A stretch of 64,000 nt of DNA from Halichoerus grypus (GCF_964656455.1 NC_135717.1:150153793-150217792), one strand, 5' to 3'. Counted from the first letter of the stretch, positions 1 to 11,589 are shown. Translations and numbers: made by a program. The notes: a model not told the origin generated them from the letters alone.

Positions 1-23
1 AAAAAAAAAAAGAAAAGAAAAAT
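1..23. repeat. A-rich tract at window edge
   Basis: The window opens with an A-rich run broken by single G residues. It may be the tail of a SINE or L1 whose body lies upstream of the window; that body is not visible, so the origin is inference. Confidence 0.4.
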
Positions 24-819
24 GTAGCAGAAATAATTGTCTTCTAAGAGAATGGCTCAACCATCAATTATGATTTTTCTCCCTGTGACCTTAATCTTAT
101 TTATAATAAAAGCTTTTTTCTTGACACTGGTAATAAATGATTATGGTTTGGGACCCCTGGAAATCGCCCTATAGTATTTTAAAATATTATAAATTTAAAA
201 AATCATAGTCCTATATCATATTGTTCTCTGGAGAATGAATAAGCCTGATTCCCAAAATAGACAACTCTTCAAAATATAGTAAGATAATTTTCATTTTCAG
301 ACAGTCACTGCTTAATACTCTCATTTCCTCAGCCTGGACTCCTCCATATACGTTCTTTACTGAAATTTAATTTAAGCAATCAAACCAAAACATATTTTGC
401 ATCTTTCTTTAATTTTGAAACTGATTTCCATTTCATGGCTGTCATTATGACATGACCAAATTAAACTGTGAATAATTGAACATTTCATATTATAATATGG
501 CAGTAACATTGGTTGATCATCATATAATCATTTGGTTTGTTCAATGCAACCTAGTTATTAAGATGGGAAAAATAATTCACAAACTTAGTTAAAAATTTTT
601 TTCTAGCAATCTAGAAAACTGATTAAGGCCAATAATTTTTTTTTTTAATTATGACTTTAAATACCATGTATTTTAAATAAATTTTTAGGTAATCTTATTC
701 TGTATCTAAATTGCTAAAGGTTTCTATAGAAATTGCTGGAGGAGTCATGCAGAAGGGATTTACTGGGAAACTTCAGGGGGATAGATGTTCATAAGAACCT
801 TGGGTCAAAGCTCTGATTA
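24..819. other. Unclassified AT-rich sequence
   Basis: No open frame of note, no recognisable repeat family and no RNA gene seen on either strand. It contains T-rich and TTTAAA-rich stretches only. Confidence 0.5.
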
Positions 820-955
820 TGCAATTAATTTATTCTATCACTTGAGGTGAGTCGTATTAAAACCATGAGTCTCAACCATAAAATGAGGGGTTGACTATGC
901 TCTCCAAGGTACATTCTAGTTTGATATTTATCAACTGAGTTGTGAAAGAGGAATT
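820..955 (+). repeat. MIR/MIR3-like SINE fragment
   Basis: The motif 'taaaatgaggggttgactatg' and the following 'caaggtacattctag' resemble the central part of ancient mammalian MIR-type SINEs in sense orientation. The fragment is heavily decayed and its boundaries are approximate. Confidence 0.35.
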
Positions 956-999
956 GATGTATATCTGAATAAACTCTTAAAGCCTTTAAGAGTGCTTTT

Positions 1000-1527
1000 T
1001 CCTCCCAATATAATTCTTCTTTATCTGGCTAATTCCTTCTCAACCTCCAGGTCTTAGTAAAATACCATTTCCTCCCTTTTGCCTCCTCCATTACTTCCAA
1101 ATGAGATTGGTGGGCCTCCTGTGTTTTCCTATAGCACCTATATAAGCACTTATTCCCATCAAATAAATTATTGGCCTCAATTAATTGCCTATTTGTTTAT
1201 ATAGGGTCTTAAAGAAAGGACCAAGTTTTTTTTGTTTTAAAGATTTTATTTATTTATTTGAGAGAGAGAGAAGGAGAGAGAGCACAAGCAGGGGGAGTGG
1301 CAGAGGGAGAGGGAGAAGGAGACCCTGCTGAGCAGGGAGCTCGATGCGGGACTCGATCCCAGGACCTTTGGATCATGGCCTGAGCCGAAGGCAGACACTT
1401 AACCAACTGAGCCACCCAGGTGCCCCAAGCCAGGACCAAGTCTTATTCACATTGTATTTGCAACATCTAGGATAATGTTCAGCATTAATAAATGCACAAT
1501 AAATGTGTTGAATGAATGAAATATTAA
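1000..1527 (+). repeat. L2 LINE 3' region, split by a Can-SINE
   Basis: A CT-rich 3' region is followed after the SINE by the L2 terminal signature: a decayed form of 'ataatgttcagcattaataaatg' ending in 'gttgaatgaatgaa'. L2 is an ancient non-LTR retrotransposon shared by mammals. The two halves are 1000-1226 and 1442-1527, and join once the SINE and one duplicated target copy are removed. Confidence 0.65.
1227..1431 (-). mobile_element. Can-SINE (SINEC) inserted in L2
   Basis: Minus-strand copy. On the plus strand it reads poly-T/AAGATTTTATTT, a GA-rich body, then the tRNA-derived head ending in 'gagccacccaggtgcccc'. The flanking 10-bp direct repeat AGGACCAAGT (1217-1226 and 1432-1441) is perfect. 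A 61-codon minus-strand frame over the body is only the translated SINE head. SINEC elements are RNA polymerase III-derived, non-coding and mobilised by L1 proteins. Confidence 0.95.
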
Positions 1528-2546
1528 AGTCTGTATTTATAAAAGTAGTTTTTACAAGTTCTACATTAGAAGAAGTACTAAGTACAGTCCAAATAAAGTG
1601 AGTAAATTTGCACCAAATGCAAATGAAAAATTTGAATGCTACCTTTATACAGAAAAAGAAAACTAGGATAAACAAAAAAGAAAAAGAAAACTAGGAAATA
1701 TGGCTACTTAATTATATTTCCCTTCATTTTTTGTTGTTGTTGTTGTTGTTACGTTTATGTGAAAGAAGATGATGAATCACCAGAAATTTTGTTACATTTG
1801 GACAGATTGAGTGAATACTTCCTTAGGATATTTCGAATGAACAAAATATATTTACTATTAAAAATGACATGAAGATATTTTCACCTAGGAGATTTAAATG
1901 CATACATGCAACACTTACATATTCAGCCTGAAGAATAAACTAAATATATTAAAAGTACATAGCACAAAGTTACATAATTGTTCCTACCTTCTGAGTAATA
2001 AGATGACTAGAAGAATATATAAAAACAATAAGAAGGCAAAATAATAGTGTCTTTGTAGTAACACCCAAAATTCATAAGGTATTGACTGTAACCTAATCCA
2101 TAAAAATATCTGGTGGAAGAAAATGTGCTATGGAACCTAAATATATATTTTGTTCAATTGTATGCATGCTCACAATGTTCTTAAAGATCTTCTTTCTTCA
2201 ATGTACAAAAGATGACAAGGCACCATAATTCTCCTTGCTCCAACCTCCTTGAAGTGCATTTTTTATATATCAAAGGTCAAACTCACGGACTTGCTTAGCA
2301 CGGAAAATGAAAAGCAAGTTCTAAGAAAATAGGTTACAAATGTTAAATGCTTCAGGTCATGAGGCATGCCCAAAAGGGATTTCCTAACAAGATTTGGAAT
2401 ACAGAAACAAGGGATGGCACAACACAAAGTAACCTTAATCAGAAACATTCCTGAAGGAAACTATCTTTATATCATGTAAAAACCTCACATCTAGAGTTAC
2501 AGTAAGTTCTTTTTTTTTCCCCCTGAGGACAAAATAAAACAAAATA
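1528..2546. other. Unclassified sequence with a short TTG microsatellite
   Basis: No gene or identifiable repeat. A (TTG)n run lies at about 1731-1750. Short open frames show no codon-like or domain signal. Confidence 0.5.
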
Positions 2547-2558
2547 ATGTTCTTTTTA

Positions 2559-2579
2559 TTTTTTTTAATTTTTAAGATT

Positions 2580-2610
<31 letters not shown>

Positions 2611-2785
2611 TTTGAGAGAGAGAGCATGCACATCTGAGCAGGGGCAGGGGTGGAGGGGGAGGGAGAGGAAGCTTGGGAGCAGACTGGCACTGAGCATGGA
2701 GCCCAACACAGGGCTTGATCTCACCACTCTGAAATCATGACCTGAGCTGAAACCAAGGGTCGGATGCCACTCAGGTGCCTTAATG
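2559..2785 (-). mobile_element. Can-SINE with long TTTA tail
   Basis: Minus-strand SINEC. The tail, seen on the plus strand as TTTATTTA repeats at about 2580-2612, has expanded to about eight units. The tRNA-derived head ends at 'ccactcaggtgcct'. Direct repeats ATGTTCTTTTTA at 2547-2558 and 2786-2797 are perfect over 12 bp. Confidence 0.92.
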
Positions 2786-2797
2786 ATGTTCTTTTTA

Positions 2798-2987
2798 AAG
2801 ATTTTTTTTTTAATTTGTTCATTTGAGAGAGAGAGAGAGACAGAGAGCAAAAGCAGGGGGAGAAGCAGAGGGAGAAGCAGACTCCCTGCTGAGCTGGGAG
2901 CCTGAAGCAGGGCTTAATCCCAGGACCTGGAGATCATGACCTGAGTCAAAGGAAGATGCTCAACCATCTGAGCCACCCAGGCACCCC
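2798..2987 (-). mobile_element. Can-SINE directly abutting the previous copy
   Basis: Second minus-strand SINEC starting in the target duplication of the first. Its T-rich tail is followed by GAGA-rich body and a head ending 'gagccacccaggcacccc'. The tandem arrangement suggests the second SINE used the A/T-rich junction of its neighbour, or the reverse order. Confidence 0.92.
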
Positions 2988-3529
2988 TGATTTTCCTTTT
3001 AGAAGCTATTTTTAATCTACATCCACTTCTTAGGCTCAAAACAACTACATAATTTGCCAAAATTTGAAGAACCTTGTAATCCTATAAAGTAGATCTAGCT
3101 ATTGAGCTGTCCATATTATCTGAATATAGAGGAAATTGCTAAGAAGTAATACTAGGAAATTCTGCTGTGCAACTGCACATAACAAGAACCTAATGCGATT
3201 TCTATTATTCAGCTTCCTTAAAATGTAAAGATTATTATTCTAAGTGAGATATGTAGTAAAAGTCTTAATGCTGACCTACTTTAAGCCATTTAGGACAATG
3301 TAAATTTACTAATTAATAAGCATATATTTTCCTAATCTTTAAGAAATGTAATATGTAAAAAGGAAGTACTAACTTTTAACTCCTGACTATTCACACTCAT
3401 CTCTGTGACATAGGAGAAAATGTTTAAGTATATTTGAATTTCTATTGGAAAACAAACATAGCTTTTAGCTGTTGAGAGTAACCGCTGTCTAGCCGAAGGA
3501 GAATGGGACTGAGAACCAATTCTTGATTT
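2988..3529. other. Unclassified sequence
   Basis: Nothing identifiable as gene, RNA or repeat. Confidence 0.5.
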
Positions 3530-3650
3530 GGAATTCCTGATTTCCACTTGGTTCATGATTTATACTCTTACAGTGCCTCAATTTACTAGCTGTGTGAGCT
3601 TGAACAAGTTATAAGGTGCTTTTCTGTAAATATCTACCTGACAATGAAAA
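3530..3650 (+). repeat. MIR SINE fragment
   Basis: Contains the MIR core 'tttactagctgtgtgagctt' followed by 'gaacaagttat', the sense form of the mammalian-wide interspersed repeat. Ends are decayed. Confidence 0.6.
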
Positions 3651-3814
3651 TAAAACAAATCAACCAATATATAGCAAAAGTCGACATTCTATTTTCTTTC
3701 TCTCTTCCCTTCCATGTACAAAAGCACTATTTGATTTAAGTGTCTATTAACGAAGCATTAAACCAAAGAATATTATAAATTTCAATGTTGTACATGTTCT
3801 TAAAGTTCTATGAA

Positions 3815-3945
3815 TTCAACTCCATCCTTTCATATATGACATAATGCAGACCCAGGAAAGTTAGGTAATTTGGCCAAAGTCATAAGTAGTGCCAGCCAGA
3901 AATAAAACTTGTTCTCTAAACTTATAGTCCAGTGCTGTTCCCAAT
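3815..3945 (-). repeat. MIR SINE fragment, antisense
   Basis: 'gcagacccaggaaagttagg' through 'ggccaaagtcataagtagtg' and 'ccagtgctgttccc' are decayed antisense MIR (standard form: gaggcacagagaggttaag, ccaaggtcacacagctagt). Confidence 0.55.
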
Positions 3946-4049
3946 TGTACCTTCTTCAGAGGTTGTACTGTCTCATAAAATTCTTGTATGCAGCTTTTTA
4001 TTTAAGCAATGATTCTACCAAATCACACTGTCTTGGAAATGTTGTTTAA

Positions 4050-4231
4050 ATGTTTTTTTTAAGATTTTATTTATTTATTTGACAGAGAGAGGAACACAGC
4101 AGAGGGAGTGGGAGAGGGAGAAGCAGGCTTCCTGCTGAGCAGGGGGCCCAATGCGGGGCTCGATCCCAGGACCCTGGGATCATGACCTGAGCCGAAGGCA
4201 GACGCCCAATGACTAAGCCACCCAGGTGCCT
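4050..4231 (-). mobile_element. Can-SINE
   Basis: Minus-strand SINEC from 'aagattttatttatttattt' to 'gccacccaggtgcc'. Flanks resemble each other imperfectly (TTGTTTAAATGTTTTT before, TTGTTCAAATTTTTAT after), consistent with an aged TSD. Confidence 0.93.
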
Positions 4232-4232
4232 C

Positions 4233-5429
4233 TTTTGTTCAAATTTTTATGTCCTGTCCTCTCCTTGGTTTACTGAGCAACCAAGTTCAGTCAAAATTAT
4301 TTATGACCATTTCTTCTTCTCTGATACAGAAATAAAAATGCTCACTATTATAAAGATTCATAAATATTTGCATTCTAGAGCTATGCATTGCATGCACCCA
4401 CGTATGGTAATGACTGAAAAAAATGAGAAGAGAATAAATATCTTCAAGGTTGAGATGAACTGAAAAAAGACACATTAAGGAAATTCTTTTAGATGAGAGC
4501 ACAAAGTAAAATATGAAATATTATGCAATCAACCTACAAACTTTTAAAAAAAAATCCTAAAGACATTGACAGCACACTGACATAAGCTCTTGTTGCAGAA
4601 AATCCAGGTTTGAAATACTGCTCTAAAACTACTTATTAGAATATTGAATATTATGTGGGAGGATAGAGAAGGCAGTCATTTTATTTTTCATCCCACTTAG
4701 AGATAAATTAAATTCTCTTCAGGCTGATTTATAGAGTCTACTAGATAAAACCTTTCCCTAAATTAAAAAAAAAATCAGTCTCTCTACCAGTTATAACACA
4801 GAGAAAATGTCCCATAGGGTGTTCTTTTGCACAAAACTGCCTCAGTTTTTCTTAGACAGAACTCCCTTCCATAAGCAGAATACCATTGTCTTGAAATGCA
4901 GCTCTCTCCATATTTCTGTTAAGAGTGTAAGTCATGAACTAAGTGAAAATATTTAAGATCTAAAGGGGATAAATACAGAATCCATCATAAAAGGGAAGAA
5001 TGTTTGAAGAACGTATTAGAAAACAGGATGCCTTCCTGTTCTCTACATTTCTGGATTTGAAGCTGAATTCAAAATATGTGCACTTTTTATGGTGATTAAA
5101 TGCTAATTTTAATCTGCTGGCATTGGCATGACGAGAAATATATATTCTGTTCTAGATGAAAACTCTTAGTCTAGTTGAGAAGTAGGAATAAATACAATAA
5201 ATCATCCTTAAAAGACAGTGGAAATTTTAAAACTTTGAGATCTAATAGTTGGAATTATAAATTGAAGCTCAGGTGGATGAGTTATATTCATTTTTCATGT
5301 TATTTTGTACAAGTGGTTCCTCTCTATACATGTGAATTTGGAAATGTCTTTTTAATCCAGCGTTAATGTGCTTCCATTACAATAAAATTCCTTTAGAAAG
5401 TAATGGTTATAAGATGCACCCTCTGCTAA
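4233..5429. other. Unclassified sequence
   Basis: About 1.2 kb with no recognised element. Overlapping 84- and 71-codon frames on opposite strands at 4209-4502 have no recognisable motifs and I treat them as chance. Confidence 0.5.
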
Positions 5430-5592
5430 TTGTCAGGCATGGTTTTTACATTCATCTAATTTTCATCCTCAAAGCAGTCCTATGAGGTTTGTACCATTAT
5501 TTATATTATATGAAGGAGGAAGTCAAGCTTAGTGGTAAGTGAATTACTTGCAGAAATAACAGAGTTGGGATGACACCTAGGTCTGTCATTTT
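5430..5592 (-). repeat. MIR SINE fragment, antisense
   Basis: 'tcctatgaggtttgtaccat', 'tatgaaggaggaagtcaagc' and the following 'acagagttgggatgacacc' are a decayed antisense MIR. Confidence 0.6.
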
Positions 5593-5600
5593 GATTTTTT

Positions 5601-5787
5601 TTTAAGACTTTATTTGTTTATTTGAGAGAGGGAGACAGAACATGAGCAAGGTGGAGAGGCAGAGGCAGAGGGAGAAGAAGACTCCCTGCTGAGTGCTGAG
5701 CCCGGCACGGGGCTTGATCCCAGGACCCTGAGATCATGACCTGAGCTTAAGGCATATGCTTAACTGACTGAACCACCCAGGTGCCCC
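5601..5787 (-). mobile_element. Can-SINE at the end of a MIR
   Basis: Minus-strand SINEC with head ending 'aaccacccaggtgcccc'. TTTTGATTTTTTT-like sequence on both sides is a plausible degenerate duplication. Confidence 0.92.
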
Positions 5788-6876
5788 TGTTTTTTTGATT
5801 TTTTTGTGTATGTGTGATTTAAATTACAATTTAATTCAAATGGACATATTAATCTAACAAATTTTCATTTAATTATTTTTAGTATAGTTGAAAAACAAAT
5901 GATCTAGTATTTATACATTGTTTTTCCCCAGCTTTACTGAGATATAATTGACACAGAATGTTGTATAAGTTTGTGTTGATTTGATGGACTTATGTATTAT
6001 AATACGGTTACCATCATAGCTTTGGCTAACAATGCCATAATGTCACATAATTCCATTTCTTTTTTGAGGTGAAGACATTTAAGATCTACTCTCTTAGTGA
6101 CTTTCAAGTATATAATATAGTCCTGTTACTTATATTCACAATGCTGTATAGATCCCCAGAACTTATTCATCCTCTAACTGGAAGTTTGTACAATTTAACC
6201 AATATCTCCCATGTCCCCCATCCCTCCTTCCTGGTAACCACCATTCTACTTTCTGTTTCTGTGAGTTCAGCTTTTTTAGATTCCACATGTAAGTGAGATC
6301 ATATGGCCTTTGTCTTTTCCCCCTTATTTCACTTAGCACAGTCTATCCATCTCACCTTCCTTCTCATGTCTGAATAATGTTCTATTACACACACAGTAAC
6401 ACATCTTTATCCATTCATCCATTGGTGAACTGTTAGCTTGTCTCCATTCTTGACTATAGTGAGTAATGCTGCAAAGAACATGACAGTACAGATATCTCTT
6501 CAAGATCCTGTTTTTGTTTCATTTGAATATATACCTAGAAGTGGGATGATTGGGTCTTATGGTAGTTTTTTGTTTGTTTTGTTTTTTGTTTTATGTTTTT
6601 GAGGAATCTTCATACTGTTTTCCATAGTGGCTGCAACAATTTAAATTCCCACCAGCCTTGCCCGTGTTCCCTTTTCTCCACATCCTGGCAAACACTTATT
6701 TCTTATCTTCTTGATGATAGGCATTGTAACACGTATGAGGTGATAGCTCGTCGTGGTTTTGATATTCATTTCCCTGGTGATTAATGATGTTGAACACTTT
6801 TTCATGTAGCTGTTGACTATTTGTGTACTTTTTGGGAAAAAAATGTTTATTTAATTCATCTGCCCATATTTTAAAG

Positions 6877-6997
6877 TGTGTGTGTTTGTTTGCTTATTTA
6901 TTTATTTAAGTAACCTCTACACCCAAGGTAGTGCATGAACCCATAACCCAGAGATCAAGAGTTGCATGCTCCACTGACTGAGCCAGTCAGGTGCCCC
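6877..6997 (-). mobile_element. Old truncated Can-SINE within L1
   Basis: Reads 'tttatttatttaagtaacct', then 'acccaaggtagtgcatgaac', 'gagatcaagagttgcatgct' and 'gagccagtcaggtgcccc'. This is the older SINEC subtype with a short body lacking the GA-rich tract. Flanking 'atctgcccatattttaaa' and 'atctgtccatttttaaa' is an imperfect TSD. Confidence 0.8.
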
Positions 6998-7484
6998 ATC
7001 TGTCCATTTTTAAATCAGGTTGTTTCTTTGTTATTGAATAGTAGAGTTCTTTGTATGTTTGGACATTAACCCCTTATCAGAACTATTGTTTGCAAATATT
7101 GCTTTTTCATGTTATTGTTTCCTGTGCTGTGCAGAAGCTTTTTAACTTGATGTAGTCCCACTTAATGCTTTTTGTTTTTGTTGCTTGTGGTTTTGTTGTT
7201 ACATCCAAAAAAAACTCTTATAAGAGTTTTACAGTTTCAGGTCTTATGTTTAAGTCTTTAATCCAGTTTGAGTTCATTTTTGTGAGTGGTGTAAAATAGG
7301 AGTCCAATTTCATTTTTCTGCATAAGCTTACCCAGTCCTCCCAACACCATCTATCAAAGGGACTATCTCTTTCCCATTGCGGATTCTTAGCTCTCTTGTG
7401 AAATATTAGTTGACTGTATCCACGGAGCTCTCTTTCTGGGCTTTTGATTCTTTTTTATTTTTTATTTCTTTTGCCTGTTTTATG

Positions 7485-7733
7485 TCAGTCCCATATTGTT
7501 TTGCTTACTATAGCTTTGTAGTATAGTTTGAAATCAGGAAGTGTGATGCTTCCAGCTTTGTTCTTTCTCAAGATTGCTTTCCTAGCCAAGGTCTCTTGTA
7601 ATTCCACATGAATTTTAGGATTGTGTTTTCTATTTCTGTGAAAAGTCCCCATTGGGATTTTGATAAGGATTGTATTGAATCTATAGATGATTTCAGGTAG
7701 TTCTTCCAAGCAATATAGGAATTCTCTCTTCAA
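7485..7733 (-). pseudogene. L1 ORF2 C-terminal remnant
   Basis: An 82-codon open stretch on the minus strand encodes the recognisable L1 ORF2 region preceding the cysteine-rich C terminus, including '[10 protein letters not shown]' and '[12 protein letters not shown]'. Full-length ORF2 proteins are about 1,275 residues and carry endonuclease and reverse-transcriptase domains; neither is present here. It is an exapted-looking but non-functional fragment of the dead L1 at 5925-7738. Confidence 0.85.
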
Positions 7734-7741
7734 TCTCTTTT

Positions 7742-7835
7742 TGTCTTAGTTCAGTCATCTGAAAAAGTAAAGATATAATAATACTTAATTTTAGAATTAT
7801 TATTTATGTAAAATGCTTAGAGTAATTTTTATTAT
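7742..7835 (+). repeat. MIR SINE fragment
   Basis: 'ttcagtcatctgaaaaagta' then 'aagatataataatacttaat' and 'gtaaaatgcttagagtaa' match the layout of the 3' half of MIR in sense orientation, though strongly diverged. Confidence 0.5.
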
Positions 7836-7951
7836 GTAGTCTACTCTTTATAAAGATTATTTTTCTCTAATTTAGAAATATAAACAGCTTTCTCTGAGTT
7901 GGGATAAAATGTAAAGTAATGCAGAGTAAATAAAATTAAAAAGTAATTTTT

Positions 7952-8244
7952 GGGGGGATACCTGGGTGGCTCAGTTGGTTAAGCATCCAGCTCTTGATTT
8001 TGGCTCAGGTCATGATCTCAGGATTATGAATTTGAGCCCCACATCAGGCTCTAAGCATGGAGCCTGCTTAAGATTCTCTCCCTCGGGCGCCTGGGTGGCT
8101 CAGACGGTTAAGCGTCTGCCTTCGGCTCAGGTCATGATCCCAGGGTCCTGGGATCGAGTCCCGCATCGGGCTCCCTGCTCCTTGGGAGCCTGCTTCTCCC
8201 TCTGCCTCTCTCTCTGTGTCTCTCATGAATAAATAAAGAAAAAA

Positions 8245-8283
<39 letters not shown>

Positions 8284-8345
8284 TTCTCTCCCTCTTCTTC
8301 TGCCCCTCTCCCCACTCTCTAAAATAATTAATTAATTAATTAAAA
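7952..8345 (+). mobile_element. Older Can-SINE, host of a nested SINE
   Basis: Plus-strand SINEC: head 'acctgggtggctcagttggt' at 7960, body to 8084, resuming after the inner insert at 8281 with 'agattctctccctcttcttc' and ending in an AATTAATTAA tail. Imperfect flanks AAAAAGTAATTTTT and AAAAAATAATTTTT suggest its TSD. Its internal variant (…TCTTGATTTTGGCTCAGG) is an older subtype than the inner copy. Confidence 0.9.
8085..8279 (+). mobile_element. Young Can-SINE nested in an older one
   Basis: Near-intact SINEC with head 'gggcgcctgggtggctcaga', B-box-like GGGATCGAGTCC, CT-rich body, AATAAATAAA and a pure A run of roughly 30. The 15-bp TSD AAGATTCTCTCCCTC (8070-8084 and 8280-8294) is perfect. 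An 88-codon frame running through both SINEs is spurious. Confidence 0.97.
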
Positions 8346-9419
8346 AATAATTTTTTTTATGAACAAACAAGTTGTAAAGATCTAACCTTACCACTCCTAA
8401 TACATTTAAGTGATTTTATAATGAAAATTATTACAATTTGGCCCAAGGCCTATAATGCCCAAATATAGATTTTATGGATCTTATCTTTCCAGAAATAAAC
8501 CATTGCTTGACTATGTACCAGAACTCAGGAAATGTCTTAATATATGGAAAGTTCTACATTTTATTGGTGATATTGCTATGAACTGAAACGCTTCAATAGG
8601 AATGACTAGAATAATTGTTTTATAATAGCGTACTTTAAATATTTCAAGTAAAATAATTTACATTATTGAAAAATACAAAAGTAAAATAATCAAAACTAAA
8701 ATCAAACAAAAGTTTAAAATATAGGAAAGGGAATTTTAGAGGGAAGTCATGATAAGACAGTGACTTTACAGTTAATTTTGGACATTTAAATTGCAATGAC
8801 ACAAGCTTTTGGCACCAGTTAAGAGCTTTCTGCCCCAAATGTTCCAACAAGAAAATCACCAAGAGAAACTTACCTTCCCAAAAGCCCCCTCATGAAGTTC
8901 GCATAAAATAAGGAAATAACCTGAGTCTCAATGCCTAAGCTGAGCCTTTATCAGCAACTTTTAGGTAGCTCAGTTTCCATAAAAAAATTCTTGCTTGGCT
9001 TTAATTGATTTGTTAATGACAATATAAGATACATACTTTATATTTTAATATATTGTATTCTTTTGTGTACTAGATTATATTCAGTGTAGATTGTATTTTT
9101 ATCCTTCTTTCTATTCTTTTCAATAGGGTGAGCCAAACCCTAAAGGAAGAAGTTTCTGTATTAGCTATTCTCATAAAAGGGAAGACAAGATGTCTTTTTC
9201 TTCCCCCATTTGGGATAACTTACAGAATTTTCTTCTATCCCCTAGAAAGCAGTCTTCTATTCCATTCCCAACTTGTAACTGTAAATATAGAAATTGACAC
9301 CTTTCAACAACTCAACAGAACCATTAAGTTAAAACTTCTCCTAAGAAAGCATCAATAAATAAATAAACGGAAGAATACACTAATATAAATAAAATTAAAA
9401 GTTAAACAGTTGAAATATA
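8346..9419. other. Unclassified sequence
   Basis: No gene, RNA or repeat recognised. Confidence 0.5.
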
Positions 9420-9605
9420 AATATAGACTGTAGTTCAGTTAGTAGTATTGTACCAACCTCCTGATTTTGATGATTGCATTATGGTCATGTAAGATGTTAT
9501 CATTGGGGAAAGGTAGGTAAAGGACATATGGAACTCTGCATTATTTTTACAACTTCCATGTAGACTTTAACATTATTTCAGAATAAAAAGGTTTTGTTTT
9601 CAACC
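9420..9605 (+). mobile_element. Old L1M 3' UTR end
   Basis: 'agtagtattgtaccaacctc', 'gcattatggtcatgtaagat', 'aactctgcattatttttaca' and the terminal 'ttcagaataaaaaggttt' match the 3' end of older mammalian L1 families in sense orientation, including the AATAAA signal. Confidence 0.7.
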
Positions 9606-10088
9606 CAAATATGGTAGAAAGGTAATATACTTGAAATTAGAATATTTTACCCCTAGGATTACTTAGTCCACATGTTAGGAAATGAAGTCATAAAGCACTG
9701 TCATATTCAACATTTCCAACACATGGCTCTCTGTTAACAGCCAAACCTTCCCGTCGATACTGTAATTAACAGTGCTGGATGTAGGAGAGAAATGACATAC
9801 CTGGAGAACTTCCAGAGTATTCCCTTATTGCGTTTAGCTCTTAAAAATAATCAGGTGGTCCAGAATATCTCACTAAAATACTTTGGGTAGTGTAGCACAA
9901 TGGTATTTCCATAACAAAGCTCTTGAATCTATGTTTCATTTTTCTGCCTCTGAAATAAACCTAATTACATTAAACTAGCTCCCACTGAGAAGGCATCAAA
10001 AGGATCTTTCTAGTGCATCATTCTTTCCAAAACACTTTTATAAATGTGTATGCCAAGAACAACGGTCATTTTATGGAACACATGAGAT

Positions 10089-10152
10089 TATATAAATATA
10101 ATATATATGTGTGTATACATATATATATATATACATACATATATATATATAA
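10089..10152. repeat. AT/GT microsatellite
   Basis: Impure (TA)n with interspersed GT and AC steps. A 65-codon frame crossing it is a low-complexity artefact. Confidence 0.8.
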
Positions 10153-10279
10153 TCATTTTACAAACTCTAAAGCAAATACCCATAAAGATGCTGTGATCAT
10201 TTCTGTTTGAATCACTCTAACAAAGTCTTCTGAATCAGATGAGATGAAAGTGTATGGCCTCTTAGTGAAGGTAGATAAG

Positions 10280-10420
10280 GCTTTGCAGTAGCTAGATGAA
10301 ATTAGACAACCCTCAGTATGTCTGAATCTCCGTTTCCTATGAAAATAGGGATAAAGAATCAGGAATTGTGAAGATTTTTGTTACATAATTATGTTAAACT
10401 GTCCAGGACAATTGTTAGCA
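10280..10420 (+). repeat. MIR-like fragment
   Basis: 'gaatctccgtttcctatgaa' then 'aatagggataaagaatc' and 'ggacaattgttagcatatta' follow the order of sense MIR. The copy is decayed. Confidence 0.45.
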
Positions 10421-10759
10421 TATTATAAGAAACTTGCATAGAATGTTTCATTCCCCACCCTCCCTACAAAAGACAGAAATTAAATTATCCTTTGACAAGT
10501 GACCCCTACATTCCTTGAGAAAATGTGTCCTGTCCAATATTAAGCTTCAGCTTCTACAGTCATTTGGAGATAATGTCTTGACTATTTAAGGATTAACAGG
10601 AGCCCTGAAGCTCTGCAAATGAAATCCACAGACTATAAGTAACCCAGAAAGCATTTCCTGTTATTATAGCTACACAGTAATACATTATATTGATTTGAAT
10701 TTTTATTATCCTGAATTGTTTTTAACATAACACAGCTTTCATTGTGTAACAAAACTAGA

Positions 10760-10862
10760 CCAGACTGTACTAGTTTCTGATTATCTCAGCATTTAGCACA
10801 GTGCGTGACACATAATACTCAAAAATATCTGTGGGATGAATGAATGATGAATGAATGAAATA
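10760..10862 (+). repeat. L2 3' tail
   Basis: 'catttagcacagtgcgtgac', 'acataatactcaaaaatatc' and the terminal 'gaatgaatgatgaatgaatg' are a diverged L2 3' terminus in sense orientation. Confidence 0.6.
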
Positions 10863-11589
10863 CTTCTTTAGTGATATTGGTGAAAAAATAGTTAAGTGAT
10901 TCAATGTATTTCTTTTATGCAGCTATAAGAACAAGTAAGACATAATTATTAGGATATGTTGTGCAGTTTTGTAGAAAAGTTTCAGAAGAATATCACTGAA
11001 TCTAGACCACATCTGCTTAAATTTAGAGTAACCTCCTTTTGTGTGGTTCTAGGTGATTAATTTATACATACAGATCCTGATAATGGAAGTATGCGCTAAC
11101 GACAGTATTAAAAAGGAAACCATTTGCTCAAAGTTATCAATGAATCTTTTTTAAAGAGTAATAGAATTAGAATGCCTTATGTAAGAATGTGGAATTCAAC
11201 ACCAAATGCTTGCTAAACAAATGCATTTTCTATGTGAATAAGTAAAGAAATACTAAGATTCATCCATTCTTTCTCAAGATCTCCAGCATCAGTCTTTTAT
11301 CCTTACGTGCTCCTGGCTACCACAGCTATTCCCATGTCTGAAATCTTTAGGACCCGCCCACTGCCCTCTTCAATTGCTACTTGCTCAAGTGTCCGTCTCT
11401 CTACAGGACATAGCAGCTGTCCCCAGGTATATAATCACCAAGTGACATGATGTCTACAATGAGTCCTATCATGTTTTATAGTTCTATTAGTCTTAGCCAC
11501 CAACAGAAACATACACCTGTGTCCCTTTCTAGTCAATCTCACAACTCCGTCAGCAGCATTCCTTCTGTTGCTATAATAGGTTAATTAGT
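10863..11589. other. Unclassified sequence
   Basis: No element recognised. The 3' part (11270-11589) is CT-rich and could be the outer 3' UTR of the antisense L1 that follows, but I cannot show this. Confidence 0.4.

Larger units (their letters stand above)
5925..7738 (-). mobile_element. LINE-1 3' UTR and ORF2 3' end, antisense
   Basis: Plus-strand text is the reverse complement of a mammalian L1 (older L1M-type): 'actgagatataattgacaca', 'gatccccagaacttattcat', 'tccacatgtaagtgagatca', 'tccattcatccattggtgaa', 'tttccatagtggctgcaaca', then ORF2 antisense such as 'gaaatcaggaagtgtgatgc'. The element is 5'-truncated and interrupted at 6877-6997 by an older SINE. Multiple stops show it is dead. 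Confidence 0.9.

Noticed and set aside
7966..8232. Possible tRNA genes in the SINE heads
   Set aside because: The tRNA-Lys-like heads are part of Can-SINEs and lack a proper acceptor stem and mature tRNA fold.
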